Shown here piece after piece: positions 20,130-28,975 of a stretch of DNA of 64,000 bases. The stretch lies in assembly GCA_901538445.1 (NCBI GenBank), contig LR594584.1:962655-1026654 (forward strand), written 5' to 3'. Position 1 is the stretch's first letter. Every line of letters begins with the position of its first letter. A program made the position numbers and the translations under genes. The stretch comes from Gemmataceae bacterium. GTDB lineage: Bacteria; Planctomycetota; Planctomycetia; Gemmatales; Gemmataceae. The notes beneath the pieces are model-generated. The model saw only the letters and a list, made by a program, of their open reading frames with translations, was not told where the DNA came from and did no database searches.

Positions 20130-22313
20130 TCAATCGTTGAACACGAACTCGGGGGTGTTGATCATCGCCCAGAGCAAGTCCTCAGCGGCGCTCCTGCGAG
20201 ACGCCGAAGGCTTCTCGAACCGCTTCACGGCGGCGGCGCGTTCCTTGTCTGTCGGGTAGCGGCAATACGCGAGCAGGTACAGCTCGTCCACGATCTCGGT
20301 CGGCGTCTTCGCGCTCTTGGCGAGCGACGCGCAGCGGCCGGCGTCGTCGGTCACCTTGCGGTACAGGTTCGGTGAGTTCATCAGGTGCAGCGCCTGCACC
20401 ACGGTCGTGTCGGTGGTGCGCTCGCACGGCGGGTCGGCGTTCGGGTCGGGCCGGCCGAAGCTGTCGAGGAACACCGACTGCGCCCGTGCGGTCCACACCT
20501 CCATCGCCCGCGACCCCGGCGGCATCGCCTCGAACTTCTCGGGCACCCCGGTCACGTCGCTCACCATGTCGAGCAGCACCTCGGCCCGCAGGCGCTGGCG
20601 GTAGTGCCGCGAGTAGTTCCGCAGGTCGGCGGCGTTGCGGTCGTTCGGCGTGGTCGACAGTCCGTAGGCGTGGCTCGCGGTGATCGTCTTGATGAGCGCC
20701 TTGAGGTCGCACTTGTTCTTGCGGAAGTCGGCCGCGAGTGCGTCGAGCAACGCCGGGTTGCTCGCGGGGTTCGTCGCGCGGAGGTCATCGACCGGGTCCA
20801 CGATGCCGCGGCCCATCAGGTCGGCCCACACGCGGTTGACGATCACCTTCGCGAAGTACGGGTTCTCCGGGGCCGTGACCCAGTCGGCGAGGATGTCGCG
20901 CGGGTCGCGATCGGGCGGGATGTCGAGCGGCGTACCGAGCAGCGGCGTCGGCGTCATCACCTTACCGGTGAGCGGGTGCTTCACGCCGGCCCCGGTCGCG
21001 GCCCCGTACACCGTCTCCTCGCTCCCCGAGATCGGGGCCGAGATGCCGGTGCCCTTGCGGCCGATGCGGCCGAAGAACGCGGCGAAGCTGTAGAACTCGT
21101 CCTGGCCCCACACCTCGAACGGGTGGTGGTGGCACTTCGCGCAGTCGAGCCGGACGCCGAGGAAGAGCTGGCTGACGAGCGTGGTGAGTTCGGCCGGGTC
21201 GCGGCGGTCGCGGTACATCACCACCGCGCCGTTCTTGAACGTGCTCCCCTTCGCGGCGATCAACTCGCGCACGAACTGGTCGTAGGGTTGGTTCTTGCGG
21301 AAGCTCTGCCGGAGCCACTGGTCGAGGTTGTACGTCGCCTTGATGCCGACGTGGTACGCGTTCGGCCGCAGCAGGTCGGTCCACTTGTTCGCCCAGAAGT
21401 CGGCGTACTCGGGCCGCTGCAAGAGCGCGTCGATGAGCTTCTCGCGCTTCTTCGGGTCGTTCTGTGCGAGGAACGTGCGCGTCTCGTCGGGCGTCGGCAA
21501 GCGGCCGATCACGTCGAGGAACGCGCGGCGGTGGAACGTCGCGTCGCTCGCGGGGTCCGACGGCGTGAGGTTCAGCTTCTGGAGCTTCGCCCAGACGTGA
21601 CCGTCGATGAAGTTGTTCCGCGGGAGTTTCTCGTACACCGCGGCGGGCACGGGCGTCGGCAGCGGCACGAGCACCTGGCACACCGCGAACTTCTCGGCGA
21701 ACCGGGCCATGACCGTCGCCTCGCCCGGGATCGGCCCGGCCTTCACGAGCCCGTTCGCGTCGACCGCGGCGTACACCGCTTCACTGCTGGAGAACTGCGA
21801 CAGCGCCGTCACGTCGCGCGTGCTGCCGTCCGTGTAGTGCGCCGTCACGGCGAGTTGCAGCGTCGCGTTGAACGCCATCAACTTGCTGTCGGGCGACACC
21901 GTCACCTTCACGAGCTTCGCCGCGTCGGCCGGCGTCCGCGGGCACCCGGCGGCGACCCACGCCTCCAGCGTGCGGTACGCGGCGCTGCCCTCGGGGAGCT
22001 TCTTGCCGCCGCCGTGCGGCACCGCCCCGCTCGCCTTCCGCAGCAGCAGGCTGAACGGCGGGTTCGCGGGGAAGATGCGGCGGCCGCGGGCCTCGGTGGC
22101 GATGGCGTTGAAGTCGAAGTCGTGGTCGAACGCGAGGAGCGAGAGCTGGAACCCGTTCTGGCCGCGGGCCTTCCCGTGGCACGGCCCGGAGTTGCACCCG
22201 TACCGCGTGAGGATGGGCTGGATGTCGCGCTCGAACGTCGGGACCGGGTCCGCGGCGCGCACCGGCGTAGCGGTGAGGATGCACAACAGGGAGAGGAGGT
22301 GCAATCGCCGCAT
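20130..22313 (-). CDS. DUF1549/DUF1553 domain-containing protein
   Basis: MRRLHLLSLLCILTATPVRAADPVPTFERDIQPILTRYGCNSGPCHGKARGQNGFQLSLLAFD...; C-terminal DLLWAMINTPEFVFND typical of DUF1553. Confidence 0.93.
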   Translation of the reverse strand: MRRLHLLSLLCILTATPVRAADPVPTFERDIQPILTRYGCNSGPCHGKARGQNGFQLSLLAFDHDFDFNAIATEARGRRIFPANPPFSLLLRKASGAVPHGGGKKLPEGSAAYRTLEAWVAAGCPRTPADAAKLVKVTVSPDSKLMAFNATLQLAVTAHYTDGSTRDVTALSQFSSSEAVYAAVDANGLVKAGPIPGEATVMARFAEKFAVCQVLVPLPTPVPAAVYEKLPRNNFIDGHVWAKLQKLNLTPSDPASDATFHRRAFLDVIGRLPTPDETRTFLAQNDPKKREKLIDALLQRPEYADFWANKWTDLLRPNAYHVGIKATYNLDQWLRQSFRKNQPYDQFVRELIAAKGSTFKNGAVVMYRDRRDPAELTTLVSQLFLGVRLDCAKCHHHPFEVWGQDEFYSFAAFFGRIGRKGTGISAPISGSEETVYGAATGAGVKHPLTGKVMTPTPLLGTPLDIPPDRDPRDILADWVTAPENPYFAKVIVNRVWADLMGRGIVDPVDDLRATNPASNPALLDALAADFRKNKCDLKALIKTITASHAYGLSTTPNDRNAADLRNYSRHYRQRLRAEVLLDMVSDVTGVPEKFEAMPPGSRAMEVWTARAQSVFLDSFGRPDPNADPPCERTTDTTVVQALHLMNSPNLYRKVTDDAGRCASLAKSAKTPTEIVDELYLLAYCRYPTDKERAAAVKRFEKPSASRRSAAEDLLWAMINTPEFVFND

Positions 22314-22423
22314 GGGGTGGGTCTGCGGGCTGGCGGGGCGGGCGAGACGGCGGGAGCGCTCAGGCGGGACACCGAAAGCATACCCCCCGGGCGTGCCGAA
22401 CGCCAGCGCCTTTCACTTCGCTC

Positions 22424-22804
22424 TCACACCTTCCGCTTGCGGGGCGCGTTCCGGGTGCGCTTGCTCGGCGGCTGCTTCCGCACCCACTTGATGAACGCCT
22501 CCAGTTCCGGGGCGCGGCGCAGCTCGGCCAGCGTCGGGTACAGCGCCTCCAGCGTGCGGTTCGTGAACGTGGCGTGGACCATGCCGTGGCACTGCGAGCA
22601 GATCAGTTCGATGTCGTCGGGCGTCCCGCCCCGCGACTTCGGGAGGCAGTGGTGCTTCGTCAGGCCCGGCCGGGTGAAGGCGCGGCCGCACAGCCCGCAC
22701 GGGATGATGGTCTCGTCTCGCGTCGGCACGACCCGCCCTCCCCACGCGCGGACACCCACCAGCTGATACGATACCCGGGACACGGGTTCGCGCCACCTGC
22801 CCAC
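22424..22804 (-). CDS. HNH endonuclease
   Basis: CGLCGRAFTRPGLTKHHCLPKSRGGTPDDIELICSQCHGMVHATFTNRTL. True start may be an internal GTG (VVPTRDE). Confidence 0.85.
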   Translation of the reverse strand: MGRWREPVSRVSYQLVGVRAWGGRVVPTRDETIIPCGLCGRAFTRPGLTKHHCLPKSRGGTPDDIELICSQCHGMVHATFTNRTLEALYPTLAELRRAPELEAFIKWVRKQPPSKRTRNAPRKRKV

Positions 22805-22824
22805 TTTCCCGCCGGGGTCACCGA

Positions 22825-23862
22825 ATGAACGCGCTCCTCATCCCGCTCCTGCTCGCGGCCCCGGCCCAGCCGGGCGACGACTGGAAGGCGGCCGAAACGA
22901 AGCACCTTGCCAACATCAAGCCGGTGACGACCGGGTTCGTCCGGGCCGGCGAGGGGTACTTCTCGCCCGACGGCACGAAGATCATCTTCCAGGCCGAGGA
23001 AAAGGACACCGGCAACCCTTTCTACCAGATCTTCGTCATGGACCTGGCGACCGGGAAGTTCACCCGCGTCAGCCCCGGGGCCGGCCGCACCACGTGCGGG
23101 TACTTCCACCCGAACGGCAAGCGGGTGCTGTTCGCCAGCAGCCACGGCGACCCGGACGCGAAGAAGCACCAGGAGGAGGAGGTCAAGCAGCGCGCCGAGG
23201 ACGCCAAGAAGGGGGTCCGGCGGCGGTACTCGTGGGACTTCGACCCCCACATGAAGATCTACGAGAGCGACCTCGACGGCGGGAACATCAAGTGCCTCAC
23301 GCCCGACGCCAAGGTGTACACCGCCGAGGGGAGCTACTCGGCCGACGGCTCGAAGATCGTGTACTCGGCCGGCACCGCCGGCGACGTGAACCTGTTCATC
23401 ATGAACGCCGACGGCACCGACGCGAAGCAAATCACGAAGGGCACCAAGTGCTACAACGGCGGGCCGTTCCTGAGCCCGGACGGCACCAGGGTGATCTTCC
23501 GCGCCGACCGCAAGGAGAAGGACCGGCTCCAGCTCCACGTCATCAACGCCGACGGCACCGGCGAGAAGGCGCTCACGACCGACGACAAGTGGGTGTACTG
23601 GGCGCCGTACTGGTACAAGGACGGCAAGCACATCATCTACACCGCCGCGGACCACTCGAACGAACTGGCCCGCCCGAACTACGACCTGTTCTGGATGAAC
23701 CTCGACACGGGCAAGACCGCCCGCATCACGCACGCCCCCGGCCAGGACGTGCTCCCGGTGTTCAGCCCGGACTACAAGAAGGTGATGTGGACCAGCAGCC
23801 GCGACGGCCGCTCGCCGACGCAGCTCTACATCGCCGACTTCACCCCGCCCAAGGACGAGTGA
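22825..23862 (+). CDS. TolB-like PD40 beta-propeller secreted protein
   Basis: Repeats GEGYFSPDGTKIIFQAE, GSYSADGSKIVYSAGT, GPFLSPDGTRVIFRADR, FSPDYKKVMWTSSRDG. Confidence 0.85.
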   Translation: MNALLIPLLLAAPAQPGDDWKAAETKHLANIKPVTTGFVRAGEGYFSPDGTKIIFQAEEKDTGNPFYQIFVMDLATGKFTRVSPGAGRTTCGYFHPNGKRVLFASSHGDPDAKKHQEEEVKQRAEDAKKGVRRRYSWDFDPHMKIYESDLDGGNIKCLTPDAKVYTAEGSYSADGSKIVYSAGTAGDVNLFIMNADGTDAKQITKGTKCYNGGPFLSPDGTRVIFRADRKEKDRLQLHVINADGTGEKALTTDDKWVYWAPYWYKDGKHIIYTAADHSNELARPNYDLFWMNLDTGKTARITHAPGQDVLPVFSPDYKKVMWTSSRDGRSPTQLYIADFTPPKDE

Positions 23863-23899
23863 TGCCGAATTGCCGAATCGCCGTGATCCTTAGCCGCGG

Positions 23900-24042
23900 C
23901 GTGTCTTCCCCTCTCCCCTTGCGGGAGAGGGGAAGACACGCTTCGCGACCGGGTGAGGGGTGAACCTCAACCACTCGTCCTGCTTCACCCCTCACCCGCC
24001 GCTCGCGGACTCGCGGCACCCTCTCCCGCAAGGGGAGAGGGC
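23900..24042. repeat. Nested palindromes (cgtgtcttcccctctccc-cttgc-gggagaggggaagacacg; cctctcccgcaaggggagagg)
   Basis: First hairpin arms 23900-23917/23923-23940 perfect; second related hairpin near 24022-24042 with gggtgaggggtg/cacccctcaccc between. Confidence 0.8.
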
Positions 24043-24274
24043 ACCGAACCAAGACACACGGGGTGACTTGTCACAGCGATTGATTATGAGAAGTGCGGCG
24101 AGCCGCGTCCGCAAGCGAGCGGCTTCCTTGCGGTCGCGGCTCGCCAGATGCGCCCGGGCGTTGCGCGACGGGCGAAACTTCGCGCACGCCCCGAACTCTG
24201 CCGGGACTGCAACGCGGCCCTCAAAATAAGCTATCCTCTCGTCGGAACCCCTCCCGGCCATCGCTCAGGATGTC

Positions 24275-25300
24275 ATGGCAGCCGACGTCACGTCCGACAC
24301 GCAGGTGCTGTCGCTGGTGAGCATGCCGATCGCGTTCACGATCGCGGTCGGCCACGTCCTGGTCAAGCCGCGGCGGCGCGGCCGCACCACTGGGCTCGCC
24401 ACGGTCCTGCGGGTGCTGCTGCCCAAGGGCATCTGGCTGCACCCCAGCACGCTCCTCGACGTGCAGTACATCCTGATCGGCTCGCTCGCGTTCTCGGCGC
24501 TGTTCGGGTACACGCTCTTGAACGGGTACGCGGTCACGATGGGTGTGCGGGAGGTGCTCGAGGACGTGTTCGGTCCGCGACCGGTCCCGGTCGATACGCC
24601 GCTCGCCCTGATCGGGCTCGCGGTGGTCGTGCAGTACTTCGCGTTCGAGTTCACATACTGGCTGTACCACCTGCTCTCGCACAAGATCCCGTTCCTGTGG
24701 GAGTTCCACAAGGTCCACCACTCGGCCACGGTGCTGACGCCGTTCGCGAACTGGCGCGTCCACCCGGTGGACACGATCCTGTACGTCAACGCGCTGTCGC
24801 TCATCGTCGGCACGACCGCGGGGGGGATCTACTACCTGCTGGGGGAAGACGCCTGGGTGGCCGCCTCGGTCGGGAGCGGGATCCTGTACGCGCTGTACCT
24901 GGCGGTCTGGGGCCACCTCCAGCACTCGCAGTTGTGGATCTCGTTCACCGGGCTCGCCGGGCGGTTGGTCCTCAGCCCGGCGCACCACCAGATCCACCAC
25001 TCCGACAACCCGGTCCACTTCGACAAGAACTTCGGGGCCGGGTTCGCGATCTGGGACTGGCTGTTCGGCACCCTGCACGTGCCGCAGCGCGAGCGCGAGA
25101 GGCTCCACTTCGGCACCAAGAACGACTCGCACCTGAAGGGGCTGGTGCCGTCGCTGGTGTACCCATTCGCCCACGCCGCGCCGCTCGCCGTCCACGTCAG
25201 GCGTGCCACTCGGTGCGGTCCTCGAGCCCCTCTTCTTCGGGGCGGACGTCGACCGACACGCGGACCACGTGCTGGCCCCCGCCGAGGATCACGCCCTTGA
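24275..25300 (+). CDS. Sterol desaturase/fatty acid hydroxylase family protein
   Basis: FEFTYWLYHLLSHKIPFLWEFHKVHHSATVLTPFANWRVHP; LSPAHHQIHHSDNPVHFDKNFG: diiron histidine boxes. Confidence 0.88.
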   Translation: MAADVTSDTQVLSLVSMPIAFTIAVGHVLVKPRRRGRTTGLATVLRVLLPKGIWLHPSTLLDVQYILIGSLAFSALFGYTLLNGYAVTMGVREVLEDVFGPRPVPVDTPLALIGLAVVVQYFAFEFTYWLYHLLSHKIPFLWEFHKVHHSATVLTPFANWRVHPVDTILYVNALSLIVGTTAGGIYYLLGEDAWVAASVGSGILYALYLAVWGHLQHSQLWISFTGLAGRLVLSPAHHQIHHSDNPVHFDKNFGAGFAIWDWLFGTLHVPQRERERLHFGTKNDSHLKGLVPSLVYPFAHAAPLAVHVRRATRCGPRAPLLRGGRRPTRGPRAGPRRGSRP

Positions 25301-26108
25301 GCGGCGACACGTCTTCATAGTCGCGGCCCCACGCGAGCAGCACGTACCGGTCGCCGGGGATCTGGTTGTTCGTCGGGTCGAAGTCCACCCACCCGAGGTC
25401 GCCGCAGAACACGCTGACCCAGGCGTGGGTCGCGTCGGCCCCGACCAGCCGCGGCTTGCCCGGGGCCGGGACGGTGGCGAGGTACCCGCTCACGTACCGG
25501 GCCGCGAGCCCGACCGACCGCAGCACCGCCAGCATCAGGTGCGCGAAGTCCTGGCACACCCCGCGGCGCTTCTCGAACACCTCGGCCACCGGCGTCGCCA
25601 GCGTCGTGGCCCGCGGGTCGTACACGAACTCCTCGAAGATCCGCTCGGTCAGGTCCAGCGCCGCGGCGACGATCGGCCGGCCGGCGGCGAAGCTGGCGGC
25701 CGCGTACCCGGCGTACCGCGGGTCGGCGGCGACGTACCGCGAGTCGAACGCGTACTGGTAGGCGTCGAGCCAAGCGGGGGTGTGGTCGGTCCGGAGCCGG
25801 TCCCGGACCAGTTCCCACGCCGGGGTCGCGGCCGGGTCCGGCGGCGGCGGCGACCACACCTCGACCCGGTGCGTCACACTCACCGTCAGCTCGCGGTGCT
25901 GCTCCTGGACGGTAAAGTAGCTGACCGGGTTGCCGAAGTAGTCGGTGCGGTCCTCGATCACCGCCGGGTCCGGGCTGATGGTCATGACCGAGTCGTCGGC
26001 CCGCTGCCGCACGCACTCGCGGGGCGACAGGTGCGCGACGTTCTGGCACAGCGACACGACCTCGCTGTAGTCGTAGCTCGTGTCGTGCGTGATGCGGTAG
26101 CGGATCAT
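25197..26108 (-). CDS. Transglutaminase-like family protein
   Basis: MIRYRITHDTSYDYSEVVSLCQNVAHLSPRE (N-terminal region); RGVCQDFAHLMLAVLRSVGLAARYVSGYL and ATHAWVSVFCGDLGWVDFDPTN (Cys/His/Asp). Confidence 0.92.
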   Translation of the reverse strand: MIRYRITHDTSYDYSEVVSLCQNVAHLSPRECVRQRADDSVMTISPDPAVIEDRTDYFGNPVSYFTVQEQHRELTVSVTHRVEVWSPPPPDPAATPAWELVRDRLRTDHTPAWLDAYQYAFDSRYVAADPRYAGYAAASFAAGRPIVAAALDLTERIFEEFVYDPRATTLATPVAEVFEKRRGVCQDFAHLMLAVLRSVGLAARYVSGYLATVPAPGKPRLVGADATHAWVSVFCGDLGWVDFDPTNNQIPGDRYVLLAWGRDYEDVSPLKGVILGGGQHVVRVSVDVRPEEEGLEDRTEWHA

Positions 26109-26138
26109 GGGCGTGCGTCGGACCGCGAGGAAGCATGG

Positions 26139-26277
26139 TTATCCGCAGATTACGCAGACGGACACCGATTAGAAACCGGCAGTCAGGAACAGGAACCCGA
26201 AAGCCGGCAGGCGTTCCCGGTGTCGCTGTGCCGCCTCTGTTCTGAAATCTGTGTTCATCTGCGTAATCTGCGGATAA
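26139..26277. repeat. Inverted repeat, 18-bp arms (ttatccgcagattacgca / tgcgtaatctgcggataa)
   Basis: Arms 26139-26156 and 26260-26277; between the two minus-strand genes of the cluster. Confidence 0.85.
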
Positions 26278-26291
26278 ACACTCTTTCCGGT

Positions 26292-28871
26292 TCAGAGGTG
26301 GTCGCCGCTGTCGGTCGCGGTGCGGCGGACCAGTTCCGTCGAGGCCAGGTGCCGCGACGTCTGGAGGTGACTGAGATACTGAAGGGTGATCGCGTCGGAC
26401 ATGATCGGGAGCCACCCGCCGACGTGGTCGAGCAGTTCGGCCAGGGCCGGTCGGTGCCCGTCCTTCACCGCCGCGAGCCGCTCGGGCTCGGCCAACCGCA
26501 CCGCGTTGACCGCGGCCAGCGCGAACCGCTGCTCGGGCGACCGCGACGACCCGCGGGGCGGCCGCGGGAGGTGGTTCACGTCGTCCTCCAGCGCCGCCAG
26601 TTGCGACGCCAGCGACCGCGGGTTCGTCTCGTCGAACACGAGCAGGTCCAGCACCGCCTCGGCCCGCAGGTTGCTCAGGTACCGGCGGCGGTACGTCATC
26701 CCGCTGTCGGCGACCTCGAGCGCCGCGTCGAGCGTCGGCCCCTCGTGCTGCGGCGGGTGAACCAGCATCCCCTTGAGCATCGCGTTGAGGTGCATCGCCC
26801 GCTCGAGCTTCCGGCCCATGTCGAGGAACCGCCACCCCTCGGCCCGGGTCATGCTCTCGACCGCGAGCCCGCCGAACGCCGACAGCGTGATGACCGTGCG
26901 GTTCAGGAGGTCGAGCACGTCGGCCGGGGTCGGGCCGTCCTCGCCGTACGACTGCGGGTCGGTCGGGAAGTCGATGAGCCCGCTCAGCACCCGCCACATG
27001 TCGATCGAGATCAGGTCGCGGACGATGCTCGCGACCCGGCGCAGCGCCCGCACGGCGGTCGCCAGGCTCCCGGGGTACGTCGGGTCGAACACGGCGCGGA
27101 ACACCCCCGCCTCGGTGCCAGCCGCGTCGGCCGGGGCCGCGTTCGGCTCGCACGTCAGCACCATCGTGCGGAGCAGTGCCGGCAGTTCGGGCACGTCGGC
27201 GAACCCGCTCCGCTCTGCGAGCCGCACGACGATGCAACGCAGCAGCCGCGTGGTGCCCTCGGCCCGCTCGGCGTACCGCCCGAGCCAGAACAGGTTGTCG
27301 GCCGCACGGCTCGGCAGGTCGCCGCCGGCCCGGGTCAGTTGTACGCGGCCGCTCGGCGGGAGCAGGCTGAAGTCGCTCACCGGCCCGTCGGCCAGCACCC
27401 ACGTGTCCTTGCTGCCGCCGCCCCGCTGCATCGACACGACCATCGTGTCCGCCGACGCGCTCACGCGAGTGAGGCCGCCGGGCATCGCCTTGAACCCGTC
27501 GCGGTGCGCCGTGAGGTACGCCCGCAGCACCATCTTCCGCGGCGTGAGCCGGCCGGCGTCCATCACCGGGGTCGTCGAGAGCTCGATCTTCCGCTGCGCG
27601 ACGAAGTCGGCGGGGCGGGCCGACACCCGCTCGGCGAACGCGGCCCGCTGGTCGGCCGCGAGTTCGCCGGGGAACACCGGCTCCATCCGCATCGCCGGGA
27701 ACACCGGCTTCACCACCACGTCGGTGAAGTTGTCGAGCACGTAGCGGAGCGACACCGGGTCGCCGCACCACCACGTCGGGACCGATTCGAGCTTGAGGTC
27801 CTCGCCGAGGAGCTCCCGGCACAGCCGCGGCAGGTACGCGAGGAATGCCGGGGTTTCGAGGACGCCGGTCCCGAGCGCGTTGGCGACCGCGACGTTCCCG
27901 CTCCGGACCGCGTGCATCAATCCCGGCACGCCGAGGAACGAGTCGGGCCGCAGTTCGAGCGGGTCGCAGAAGTCGTCGTCGAGCCGGCGGAAGATGACGT
28001 CCACCTGCTGCAGCCCGCCGAGCACCTTCAGGAACACGCAGTTGTTGCGGACCGTGAGGTCGCCGCCCTCGACGAGCGTGTACCCGAGGTAGCGGGCGAG
28101 GTAGGCGTGCTCGAAGTACGTCTCGTTGTACGGGCCGGGGGTGAGCAGCACGATCCGTGGGTTCTCGCGGTTCCGGGGCGAGATCGCCCGGAGCGTGTCG
28201 CGGAACGCCTGGAAGAACGGCGCGAGCCGGTACACCTGGCAGTCGCGGAACGCCTCGGGCAGCGTCCGCGTCATGACGATGCGGTTCTCCAGCGCGTACC
28301 CGGCCCCGGACGGGGCCTGCGTGCGGTCGCCGAGGACGCGCCAGTTGCCGTCGGCCCCGCGGCCTAGGTTCGCGGCGTACAGGTGCAGGAACCGGTTATC
28401 AGGCAGCTTGACCCCGTGCGCCGGGCGGAGGAACCCGGGGTTGGGGAACACCAACTCGGGGGGGATGGAGCCGTTGTGGAGGAGCCGCTGTTGGCCGTAG
28501 AGGTCGCCCAGGACGAGTTCGAGGAGCCGCGCCCGCTGGACGAGCCCGGCTTCGAGGAGGGCCGCCTCGGCGGGGGCGATCAGCAGCGGGACCGGGTCGA
28601 GCTGCCACGGGCGGGAGATGCCGCGGGGGTCGCCGTAGACGTTGTAGGTGACACCGTTGTCGCGAATGAGGTGCTGGGCCTCGCGCCACCGGCGGCCGAG
28701 TTCGGCCGGGCTCAGTTCGTCGAGCGAATCGAAGAACGGCTTCCAGTGGGGCCGGGGGACGCCGCCCGGGTCCGCGGCCTCGTCGAAGCCGTGGCTCACG
28801 CCGTAGGCGGACCGGGCCGGCCCGGCGGCCGGTTCCTCGTCGGGCGGGGGTGGGGAGAGGCTGCTCGGCAT
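26292..28871 (-). CDS. Circularly permuted type 2 ATP-grasp protein fused to alpha-E domain
   Basis: NGVTYNVYGDPRGISRPWQLDPVPLLI; TPGPYNETYFEHAYLARYLGYTLVEGGDLTVRN; GGGSKDTWVLADG; C-terminal SRAADNLFWLGRYAERAEGTTRLLR (alpha-E). Start chosen at 28871. Confidence 0.88.
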   Translation of the reverse strand: MPSSLSPPPPDEEPAAGPARSAYGVSHGFDEAADPGGVPRPHWKPFFDSLDELSPAELGRRWREAQHLIRDNGVTYNVYGDPRGISRPWQLDPVPLLIAPAEAALLEAGLVQRARLLELVLGDLYGQQRLLHNGSIPPELVFPNPGFLRPAHGVKLPDNRFLHLYAANLGRGADGNWRVLGDRTQAPSGAGYALENRIVMTRTLPEAFRDCQVYRLAPFFQAFRDTLRAISPRNRENPRIVLLTPGPYNETYFEHAYLARYLGYTLVEGGDLTVRNNCVFLKVLGGLQQVDVIFRRLDDDFCDPLELRPDSFLGVPGLMHAVRSGNVAVANALGTGVLETPAFLAYLPRLCRELLGEDLKLESVPTWWCGDPVSLRYVLDNFTDVVVKPVFPAMRMEPVFPGELAADQRAAFAERVSARPADFVAQRKIELSTTPVMDAGRLTPRKMVLRAYLTAHRDGFKAMPGGLTRVSASADTMVVSMQRGGGSKDTWVLADGPVSDFSLLPPSGRVQLTRAGGDLPSRAADNLFWLGRYAERAEGTTRLLRCIVVRLAERSGFADVPELPALLRTMVLTCEPNAAPADAAGTEAGVFRAVFDPTYPGSLATAVRALRRVASIVRDLISIDMWRVLSGLIDFPTDPQSYGEDGPTPADVLDLLNRTVITLSAFGGLAVESMTRAEGWRFLDMGRKLERAMHLNAMLKGMLVHPPQHEGPTLDAALEVADSGMTYRRRYLSNLRAEAVLDLLVFDETNPRSLASQLAALEDDVNHLPRPPRGSSRSPEQRFALAAVNAVRLAEPERLAAVKDGHRPALAELLDHVGGWLPIMSDAITLQYLSHLQTSRHLASTELVRRTATDSGDHL

Positions 28872-28896
28872 CCGAATGCTAGGCGTGGGTCGCGGG

Positions 28897-28964
28897 GCGA
28901 GTGGGGGCGTGGGCCCCCCGAGTGCGGGACAGACGTACTCGGGGGGCTCACGCCCCCCGCTCAC
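28897..28964. repeat. Imperfect palindrome (gtgggggcgtgggccccccgagt / actcggggggctcacgccccccgc)
   Basis: Arms are near-complements; same family as 640-702 and 59640-59706. Confidence 0.65.
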
Positions 28965-28975
28965 CGACACTTCAC

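Noticed and set aside
22424-22804. Phage or defence island around the HNH nuclease
   Set aside because: Isolated gene with ordinary metabolic/secreted neighbours; no phage, restriction or defence partners.
25203-28367. Plus-strand 1054-aa ORF
   Set aside because: Antisense to the conserved transglutaminase and ATP-grasp/alpha-E genes; Arg/Val/Gly-rich translation typical of high-GC shadow ORFs.
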